Source: Ophiosphaerella korrae (taxonomy: Eukaryota > Ascomycota > Dothideomycetes > Pleosporales > Phaeosphaeriaceae). Taken from it: DNA of 64,000 nt. The notes beneath the pieces were generated by a model. That model was not told the origin of the DNA. It saw only the letters and a list, made by a program, of their open reading frames with translations, and made no database searches. Location: the NCBI GenBank assembly GCA_028456385.1, contig JALNQF010000122.1:62001-126000 (forward strand). The letters run 5' to 3'. Shown in pieces: positions 55,604 through 64,000 of the stretch (positions are counted from its first letter, which is position 1; each line of letters opens with the position of its first letter). Position numbers and translations under genes: made by a program.

Positions 55604-58600
55604 TCAAATACCAGGCCCGATTGCCTCTTTCACCCGCTCGTCCTGCGTCAACCCATCCACATCACCATGTCCCTCATCTACACAATTGCACTCATATTTG
55701 CTCCTGAACTCATACGGCGGCATACCATCCAGCTTTTCCAGTGCATTGCGACTCGCTCGTACGCGTGCATACCGTCCGCTCTTGCCTAGCGAGTAGAATC
55801 GCACCTCATTATGAATCAATACCATCGCTAAAACAGCCTTACCCTTGCCAGGTATGACAGTTTCGGTCTCAAGCACACCCACGCGCCAGTCCTTGCAACC
55901 GAAATCGATGGACAAGAGGCGCGAAAGGCGGGTCATGGGGTGATTCGAGGCGAAGTTTTTGTATGCATCGAGAGTCATGTCAAGGAAGAAGGGCTTGAGA
56001 TGCAATTCGAAGAAGTACTGAACAACATTGAAGTCAAATTCAGAGTCCACAAAGATAGCGGCAACATAAGCTTCAATGACGTCGGCGAGGCATTTGGGAG
56101 GCTCTGAAACGTTGACCCAGTAGTCAACTGAGCCGTTTGCTTCACTCTCCGCTTCCTCGAGTTCGTAAACGTAATCTCGGATCTGGTTTGATAAGATGGC
56201 TGTGTTTTGCCGGATATGTTTGTGCCAACCAAGTTTGACACAAACAGCACCCAGGAATTTGTTGGACACCATAGGAGTCTTGTGCTCGGTAAGCCAGTGT
56301 GGGTCTTTGTCAGGATACTTATAGAAGAGATGCATGATGAAGGCCATATCGAGGAGGGAGTCACCCAGGAACTCGAGGCGTTGGTAATTTGGAATCTTTT
56401 CCCAAAGAAAAGGCTGAGACGGGTGTATGAACGCTGATCGCAGAAGCCTGGGGTACTTAAAGTGATATGGGTGTTTTTGCTCGATTTTTTGAGCGAGGTC
56501 AAGATCGGTGGCCGCAGCATCCGCAGTCTGATACTCAGGCATTTTGTACTCGGCATAGTATTCTGCCCACATCTCCATCATATGATCTTCACTATTGGCG
56601 AAAAGCTTGACGGCTCTGACAGCCTCATCCCAGTCACTCGGCGACCATTTGCCATCTTTGTGATGCTGCATGAAGGCGGCGCCAATGAACGCCTCACACA
56701 CATCCGCAAGGCTCTTATCACTTAGACTATGCTTGAGGCCAAGCCAATCACTTTCACTTTTTTTCACGCCTTTACCCTGAATGAGCTTCAAACTCTCTGG
56801 ATACCAGGTACGGCTGACGGTGTTAGCACGAACAGTCTAATCAAAATCAGATGATGCTTACCGAGAAAATCCATCCGTGCGGATATACTTGTACAGCTCC
56901 AAATCACGTTCTATTCCATCTGAGGACATTACCTTCTTCTCACCCACAGCAGTCTCTTTGAGATTCCGATTGCATAACATGAGCATGCGACGAACATGGA
57001 ATTCAAACTCATTTTCCTCTGGCTGGAGTACGAAGGTCGAAATCGAGGTTGCCATTTTCAGAAAACAATCTCCTAGAAATTCAAGTCGTTCATAGTTGGG
57101 CCCCATACCACGTTTAAACTTGATCGGCTCCTCTTCATGTTCGTTGGAGTTTTCGCTATCCTTAGTAAGAGCTTCTAGGGCAAGAGCTGGGCTAACACTT
57201 AGATTGAGAACCTTGCATGCATCGATGGCTATGAGGTAGCTTTCGAAGCGATGGATAATGGCTGGTAATACGTAACACATTGCAACAAACTTGGTTGAAA
57301 TCTAGGAAAATGTCAGTAATTGAGGCTTGAAAAATGATAATAGAGTACGAACATGAGAAATATGTAGGGGCTCAGGACATATGTAAGTTTCGAGCTTTTC
57401 AAGTTCTTTTTTCTCCTTGTCCTGCACCATTTCAAGGAGATTACGGCGGAAAGGAATTTTCTCAGCTTTGAGTACAGGTTGATTTTGATCCCACTGGGTG
57501 ATATCGCGCAACTTCTTCCATTTACTGTCCGTGTAATCCAAAATACTACTCATGTATTTGTGCCCTTTCTGCGATGCACATGAAGGAACCGGGTCTTGTG
57601 GTTTCAGGTGAGGCGCTAGGGATTCTGAGTAATATCTTCGACCTCCATGGAAAGGGTCTATGAAGTATCTGTCGACCAACTTATACTCTTTAGTCCCAGG
57701 GGTCCATTTCCACGGCATTTTATCATAAGCCATGAGTATTTGCTTCATGTCTACAAGGCGCTCAAGGTTAAAAGGCATGGACTCAGCCGATAAGTTCCCT
57801 GATAATTTCTTTGTTTTGAGAGGGACGACCCAATACGACATTTTGTCAATATCATACTCGTACACCTTGTTATAGATATCTTCGTAAATGCGCAGAGTAA
57901 ACTTCGTAAACATGTCGAGAAGCTGTTCAGTGAGCCGAATTGGTGTTGGAAAGGGGCAGGAGGTAATATTAGAAGGGCGCCCATCGTTGCGATATATTGG
58001 AAATTGAGGGAGCTGTGGAAAATCCAAACGTGTGAGTAGTCCAAGGGGTTGATGGGGGCGGTCTAGTCCGCAATCGACGTCCACAGCGGTGAGATACAGG
58101 CATTTAGGAGCCGTGCCACAGCCCAACTTCCAGAATGTCGGCTTAATAAGCATCGAATACTGGCCCCTCTTCTTTTCACTTACAGCAAGTAGTGCATTCC
58201 TCATTAGCGGTAGGTGTGTTTTGCAGATTGGAAGAAGGTGCTCGTCTAGATACCTTCTAAGTCGTAGTTCCACGCACATCTTGAAGGCAGCCGAGCATCT
58301 CGCAAATACTTTTCTACTCTGAGCATCGCCAACCATAGAGATGATCGGACAATGATCGGGTAAAATTACTTCGCAGACGAAACCCATTCGCTGTGGATCC
58401 TGAGCGTCGGCGTTGAACCCAGGGATTACAACGTATGACGGCTGCGCCATCGTATCGTGGTTTGGGGATGGCCAGACCGAAACAAAGTGATTCAAAACAG
58501 AGAGGCTCGAGCGGAACGTGAGCTTTGCACCAGATTTCTCGTCGATGTAGGTTGGAAAAATTTTGTCGTCCAGTGTACTCATATCGGCAGCATCCTGGTC

Positions 58601-60492
58601 TGCCTCATCGAGCAGTCGACTAGGCGTGAGCTTTTGGCAGAACTCTCGCATGTGCTTTTCGTCCTCGTACACATCGTTGAGCCGCTCTCGATGATCGCTA
58701 TTTCCCTCTTCAAGCATGTGCAAATACCTTGAGTTTCGGTGTCTTGCGCGACCTCGAGACTGAACGTACTCAATCATAGTACGGTAGAGATCAAACCGCA
58801 CAACGAGATTACACTGAGGTATATCGAGCCCTTCTTCTGCTACAGATGTAGCAAATAGGCAGTTTAGTTCACCACGTCGAAATTGTTGCAACGTCAAGAT
58901 TTGTGACCGAAGAGATATGTTTTCTTCACCAGCACGAGCATTGATGCCAACCAGCACACCACATCGCAGGTTAGGCCCACCAATATGATCAAAAATGAGC
59001 TTTAGTAGTCTTGCCGTTTGCCGCTTTTGGACAAAGACAATACAGTGGGCTGTATCGCTTCGCTCATAGTATAGCTTGAGCCATTGATGGAGGCATCGCA
59101 CTTTGCTACTGACATCTTGATCGTTGAGTGTAGTCGAGCCGAAATCATGTTGTTGAACAAAGAGAGCTGCTTCTTTCAACCTCTCCATCTGTGCATTGAA
59201 ATCCTCGACGGATACCTGTTTTGACGCCCGATTGAAATTGAAAGCCTCACGATTCTCAAGTTTGCGGCTTTGTTCATCAGCAAAAGCGAATGACCAGTAC
59301 ATATCTGCTGCCCATCGCCCGAGCTCTGAGGCATGACATTTGGAGGCCTGAAAAAACTTCTGGAAGGGAACGACATCGGCGTATTGAGCATTGATCTTAT
59401 TATGAAGTGGGGTTGCAAAGCCATTCTGCAAACGCGCATACAGTGCGACCTCTTCCTGTGGCTTACTAATTTGGTTGGCAGCGAGCATTCGGTCGGTCGT
59501 GGTTGCGATTTTTGAGTGAAGTAATGTCTCCAACTCCGACGCAGCCTCTCTAATGTGATGAGCTGAAAGGCCTCGGACATCTACTGGTGAAGCCGTCATG
59601 CCAAAAATGCGAGGTCGCTTAGAGATATCGAGCTCATGAACGTAATAGTCCTTTACCAACCGGGCATATGGATGGTTGTTTTTGGCATGGTGCGCTTCGT
59701 CGAAGATGAGAAGGTTAATATCGGATATCCGAACAAAAGAATGCATGAGGCAATCCACAAGGATTTGAGCTGTACAGACAATGACCATATTTTTGGCGCA
59801 GAGATCGTCCCAGGTGGTTTGCTTGAACAGTTTCGGACCCATGGCGCCGCAAACACCGTCAACATTCTGATCAAGACCGCAACGCAGAACATTAGCTTGC
59901 TGAAAGACCAAGTTTACCGAATCTACCTACATGATGTTAGCAATATGACTGGCAAGATATTTGAGAGTCTTGCGAGAAAGAACGCTGTCTTTTTTGCGCA
60001 GCCTTTGGCTCGATTTTCGAGCTCGTCTTCGAGAACATGCCGGAGCAACAGCGTAGCAATGTGTGTCTTGCCTGTTCCAGTATCCAAGACAGCTATAGTG
60101 TTCTCCTTTTTCGCTCTCTGGAATAGCTCTGTTTGATAATCGCGAGGATTAGTGATGCGAACATTGGTATCTTGGCCGGCAAGAATGTCCCGGATCGAGA
60201 GCTCTGATTCAACTGTGCTTTTCGAGATTTCTTTTTCAATCTCTTCTTGTGTCATCTTCGCACTCATATCAGCAGCAAAAGCTCGCATGATTTCATTCTG
60301 TGTCCTCCGCCTCTCAGTGGTAGTCCTTGATCCATGAGTGTGAGCTATATCAGCGTCGATATCAGAGTCATTCTCATCGACTAAGCCGGAATCATCTGTA
60401 AATTGGGGTGTCTTGCTTTCATGAAAGGATTTCAACATGTTATTGCGCGAAGAGCAGTCACTCCACTCCTCAACAACCTCGCCTCCCGTCAT
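55604..60492 (-). CDS. Dicer-like ribonuclease III (DCL1-type)
   Basis: Four exons (60492-59974, 59926-57353, 57301-56862, 56813-55604) give 1580 aa in phase. Domains in order are: DEAD-like helicase with [11 protein letters not shown] (family DTGSGKT) and FDEAHH; helicase C with [10 protein letters not shown] and QSRGRARH; a Dicer dimerisation region ([10 protein letters not shown]); RNase IIIa with [10 protein letters not shown] and [10 protein letters not shown]; RNase IIIb with [10 protein letters not shown] and [10 protein letters not shown]. All four catalytic acid sites of each RNase III domain can be seen. The first intron (59927-59973) uses a GC donor (GCAAGA) and restores [13 protein letters not shown]. 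Dicer cuts double-stranded RNA for quelling-type silencing. It has the DCL1 style of helicase start, but DCL1 and DCL2 were not compared. It is divergent from the TAP42 gene. Confidence 0.93.
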
Positions 60493-60943
60493 GGTGAGCT
60501 GAATTTATCTCACAGAGCCGAAGTGTTCAGAGCCTGCATAAGATTGAGGGAAGTGAAGGAGATGAACGTGCTGAATGAGCTGTGAAAGAGATTGTGTTGC
60601 GGTTTGATAACCAGTGAGAATCCTTGCATCTGTTCGCCGATCGAGAAACTTGAGCAAATAAAGGAAACACTTGTCAGTCAGCGATAGGCCAGTGGAGAAA
60701 GTAAATTTTACTTGTTTATCGCACAAGCACCCTACTACTGTTGTGCAACCCACTCGTGTGAGTATGTGTTGGCGCAATGCAATGGCTGGAGTGTTTACGA
60801 GACGATAGGTACCTAGGTACCTAGCGTAGTGCCTAGTTAATTTGGAACGCGCCGCTGAGTCAGCAACGCCAACTCACGTGCCCGTTTTCCCTCAACGCTT
60901 GAGCCTTCAACACCGTCATCTCAACTACGTAAAAGAATCAAAA
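60493..60943. promoter_or_regulatory. shared divergent promoter of Dicer and TAP42 genes, with an 18-bp palindrome
   Basis: This 451-bp gap lies between two start codons. It contains a perfect palindrome TAGGTACCTAGGTACCTA (60806-60823), the sort of short CCTAGGTACC run seen scattered in fungal genomes. Whether it has a role is not known. Confidence 0.55.
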
Positions 60944-62160
60944 ATGTCGGAACAGCCTCAAAGTCTGCGTGCGCTCTACGCCACTGCTGAACGTGCGCAG
61001 CAAGAATTAGCATCATCGTATGAGACGAACACGGCCACTTTCCAAGAAAACCTCCGCAAAACCATCGCCACATACGAAGAATGCCTCAAAGTATCAGATC
61101 AGATATCGCTATTCAGCCCAAACGAGTCTCTAGAAGACATATCATCCAGCGATCTTCAGTACGTCCACAAAATGGATAAAACCTCACCCCATTCACAATC
61201 TTCCCCAAAGTCTTGGCATAACTTACCCACCTCAACAGATACTTAGCGATCCGCTATCGCCTGGCCGAACTTTACCAAAAGATCTTCACTCCCGACATAT
61301 CGCTCAGAAAAGCAACGATCCTCCGCGCACGGGACCACTACGACTCATTCCTCAAGCTGCTGGACACCTACGACATCCTTGGCGCCTCTGACTCCCGGCT
61401 CCTCGAAGCCTACACCGACGATAAGGCCAGCTTCTCCACGGCGAGCACCAAAGATGCCGCGGCCCGCCGCGACGCGAAGATCGCGCGATTCAAGCAAGAA
61501 AAAGACCTGAAGCGGAAACTCGAGGTACATGCTCCACACACTTTGCTTTTTCGCGTTCGATAACGTGCAATTTACTCATTGTCGCTGCAGTATCTGCGGC
61601 AGAATTCTAGGCTTGCAGAGAGTGACGAGCAGGTCGTGAGGGATTTGCACTTGACCGATCTGGCGTATATGGTGTTTCAAACGTTTCAGAGTCTCGAGAG
61701 TATGGCGCAGGAATTGCACATTATTTCGCTTGCGCCGTCGGTGCCGGCACAGGGCGGGGCGGGCACTGTGCCAGATGGGAGGGAGGGTGAGAGGGGTAAA
61801 GATGGGTATTCTGAGCGGCTTGATGGTCAGTTGCCGGGGCTCAAGTACTCGGGCCCCATCTTAAGTAGTGACGGGAAACCAATGCGGCCGTTTACTTTGC
61901 TGGATAGTCGGCAGACGTTGAAGAAGGGAGTGTTTCGGCCGGACCACAATCTGCCAACCATGACGATTGATGAGTATCTTGAGGAGGAAAAGAGGAGGGG
62001 GGGTATCATTGAGGGCGGCGGGCCCCAGTCTGAGGTTCGGCCTGAGCCGAACGAGGATGATCTAGATGCAGCGGATGAGGAGACGATGAAGCAACGAGCG
62101 TGGGATGAATACGTCGAAGCAAATCCTAAGGGATCGGGCAATACGCTTAACAGAGGATGA
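60944..62160 (+). CDS. TAP42-family PP2A-associated regulatory protein
   Basis: Three exons (60944-61158, 61239-61524, 61591-62160) give 356 aa, the normal length of the family. The start ATG 60944 (MSEQPQSLRALYATAERAQQ) is preferred over the longer frame that opens at 60842. Conserved family parts are visible: AERAQQELASS, LAIRYRLAELYQKI, FKQEKDLKRKLE and the C-terminal MTIDEYLEEEKRRGGIIEGG. TAP42/alpha4 proteins bind the catalytic subunits of PP2A-type phosphatases and link them to TOR signalling. Adjacent to the Dicer gene without functional reason that I can see. Confidence 0.92.
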
Positions 62161-62241
62161 GTAAGGACTGGAACGTGCTCAGATACCCACTTCTAGCCTT
62201 AAACAGATATGCCCTGCTTAAGTGTTCTGATGTCCGTCTAG

Positions 62242-63219
62242 CTACAGATTTTCTGGGGCAAGCTCCGGCCACTTCCCCACCACCGCTTCCTTGAGCAACT
62301 TGTTCAACACGGCGTAGCCCTTTGTGTTCAAATGCAGCCCATCCGTAAACCAGCCAGTCTCAAAACTCTTTGATCCTGCCAGCCCGCACCCCGGCCACAA
62401 GCCTGATTTGTCCAAATCTTCCCAGCTCCCTACCTCGCCCTCGTTGATCTTTTCGTCGATAAGCCCCTTCCAGAAATTCACGCCCACTACACGCCCCGTT
62501 TCCTCGTATTCCTTTGCAATATCCATCAAACCATCGGCATAGCGTTTCTTGCTCATGTAGGTTTTATACCTTGGGCCTTCTTTTGCCCATCGATTACGGT
62601 CTTCGATATCCTCTGGTGTATCTTCCGGACGTACTAGCGGTGCACGGCCGTTGATGGGAGGAGGTGTAATGACGACGATTTTGGTGCTCGACATGGCGTC
62701 CTGGGTCAGGATTGTTTTGATGAAAGCACGAATGTTTGAGGAGAATTCAGGCCATGGGACATACTGCAATAGGGGTTAGTCTTCATAGTGGTATATGATA
62801 CTGGGAAACATACCTCCTTTTCGCCGATGAAACAGGCATCGTTTGCACCGATGAAGATTGTGAAGAGTAAAGTAGGCGCTGCGCCAGGGGCGGTCGCTCG
62901 TTCGATAATACGGTCGAAGTCACTTTTCAGCCTGGTTGATGTGTAGCTATATACCTTATTAGTATACCTAATGTGAAGAATGGCTCGTTGATAATAGTAC
63001 CCTGCTTGACCTATGTGCCACATTAGCATGTAGCGCAGAGTTTAAATATCATTCAGCGCTCAATAATAGTTCGCTACCTTCGTTCAAAACCTCAACCTTG
63101 CCTCTGTATGCCGTCTGCAAAAACCACCCAAAGCCTTGTGTCTTGTCGTCAAAGCTCCATTCTGTCATGGAGGCGCCGAAGAGCACAAACTCGGGTAATT
63201 GCCTCTGTGGCGCCATCAT
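62242..63219 (-). CDS. isoamyl-acetate-hydrolase-like GDSL esterase
   Basis: Four exons (63219-63078, 63010-63001, 62946-62814, 62763-62242) give 268 aa. The second is only 10 nt long, and all phases agree. The start ATG (63217-63219) gives MMAPQRQLPEFVLF, then GASMTEW, holding the nucleophile Ser (the family normally has GDS). Block V is GANDAC and block for the acid/base is FTDGLHLN (Asp-x-x-His). It resembles yeast IAH1 and its fungal homologs, which hydrolyse acetate esters. A canonical alternative first exon lies upstream. Confidence 0.9.
63001..63010 (-). other. 10-nt micro-exon of the GDSL esterase
   Basis: GTCAAGCAGG is flanked by AG before and GT after (introns 63011-63077 and 62947-63000; the second has the branch TACTAAT). 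It supplies the Q-A of NEGQAG and the phase that joins YTSTRLKSDF. Without it the frame does not continue. Confidence 0.75.
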
Positions 63220-63361
63220 ATTTTTTTGAAGATTTCCCGACTTGTTCGTTGTTCGGCCGCTTGCTTGACGATATGTTTGTCATGTGTCGATTTTGACAGC
63301 TCAAGCCAACAGCTCCGGGTCTAACCGCATGTGGCAATTTCATGAAATCGAAACTACTGAC

Positions 63362-63488
63362 CTTCATTTACAATATTTGCCTTCGACGTATATGCCCATT
63401 CAAGAAGATACCCGAAACCTTGTGTAGATGGGTCAAAGCCCCATTCTGTAAGGCTGTCGCCAAAGAGGACAAACTCGGGAAGCCCCAT
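63362..63488 (-). other. second, alternative first exon or truncated paralog of the GDSL esterase
   Basis: Reading from ATG 63486-63488 (MGLPEFVLFGDSLTEW and GFDPSTQGFGYLLEWA...), the frame ends NEG with a GTCAGT donor. It is parallel to the first exon of the esterase but with the canonical GDS. The splice phase (one base) is the same as that of the first exon, so it could be joined to the 10-nt exon at 63010. It may be a mutually exclusive exon or the surviving first exon of a lost tandem copy. Confidence 0.75.
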
Positions 63489-64000
63489 TGCTTTAGGTTT
63501 CTGTATAAATTTGCTGATGAACTTGAGCATCGGTTGAATCGCCGGAGACTTTCTTACTTTTGAGGGTGTTTTATGATGGGATATCCCAAGGCAGCACTAT
63601 GGAGCGCATAGGGGATCTAACCTGATATTGGTCTAGCGGGTACGCTAATCCATTCACGTGATTCACCTTACATATCCATGGTCCCAGGCGCACCCTCCCG
63701 TTGCTGGAGTGAAACACAAAATCTTCGTTTTGGCGAGCCCCATACATAGCAAACATAGAAATAAATTGTCGTGGGGATGTTTAGCGTTGAATGAGCTCGT
63801 TGCGAAGGCGGTCATTATGACCTTAGTCTTCCGTCCTGGTGTCAACTCGCGACATGCCTTCTCGACGTACTAAGACTCTTGATTGAAAACTGGAGGTTCC
63901 GTAGCGACTCAAATAATTCACAATAAATTACAAACTAACAACAAAATGGTATATCTCAGACTCCGCGCACTGTAGCGTTTTCAAGTCTCTACCCAACCCT
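63489..64000. other. no gene recognised at the window end
   Basis: Upstream region of the second first exon. Short ORFs only. Confidence 0.35.

Noticed and set aside
55975..56556. 193-residue minus-strand ORF inside the Dicer gene
   Set aside because: It is a frame shadow of the RNase III exon, which carries the conserved motifs.
1..64000. tRNA, rRNA or CRISPR features
   Set aside because: No cloverleaf with conserved TTCGA arm, rRNA segment or regularly spaced repeat array was seen by eye.

Overview
This is a nuclear segment of a filamentous ascomycete (Pezizomycotina; probably Sordariomycete-like, genus not resolved). The evidence is many short introns of about 47-80 nt with GTRNGT donors and CTAAC/CTAAT branch sites, a Dicer-like gene with fungal architecture, fungal P450/BVMO/bZIP families, and transposon copies carrying C-to-T decay in a CpA context, which is typical of repeat-induced point mutation (RIP). 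I found no tRNA, rRNA, CRISPR or prokaryotic signals.

Region 1 (1-19.4 kb) is the most striking part: a calcium-transport island. Two PMC1-type Ca2+ P-type ATPases (991-4296 + and 15625-19046 -) bracket three VCX1/CAX-type Ca2+/H+ exchangers (9442-10927 +, 11487-12941 -, 13900-15321 +). The three exchangers share exactly the same three intron positions and an 84-nt second exon, so they arose by local duplication, but their ion-binding motifs have diverged: the second-repeat acidic residue is intact in copy 3, kept without its glycine in copy 1, and replaced by Arg in copy 2. A multi-pass membrane protein (4765-6105 -) and a complete 2.7-kb pogo/Fot-like transposon with 39-bp terminal inverted repeats (6390-9071) sit inside the island.

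Region 2 (19.4-28.3 kb) is a gene graveyard. It holds a PTEN/TEP1-like phosphatase pseudogene split precisely at a TA by a RIP-decayed Tc1-like element, a pogo transposase fragment, a truncated second copy of the region-1 membrane protein, a hAT transposase fragment, a GH3 beta-glucosidase fragment and a beta-lactamase-like esterase pseudogene. One small tail-anchored-like protein gene (24140-24415) looks intact.

Region 3 (28.5-52 kb) is an oxidoreductase island: EthD protein, bZIP factor, HSL-type esterase divergent from a Baeyer-Villiger monooxygenase, an ABM-like protein divergent from a P450, an SDR with one stop codon, an aldo/keto reductase, a second bZIP, a zinc alcohol dehydrogenase and a second P450. 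No polyketide, peptide or terpene backbone enzyme is present. The set fits a hydroxylation, oxidation, Baeyer-Villiger and ester-cleavage sequence better than a classical secondary-metabolite cluster, but that is inference. A Helitron remnant carrying a nested RIP-decayed Tc1-like element and a hAT 3' fragment interrupt the island.

Region 4 (52-64 kb) starts with Copia and ankyrin-repeat debris. It then returns to conserved genes: a full Dicer-like gene (55604-60492 -), a divergent TAP42-family PP2A regulator (60944-62160 +) and an isoamyl-acetate-hydrolase-like GDSL esterase (62242-63219 -). The esterase has a 10-nt micro-exon and a second, phase-compatible first exon upstream.
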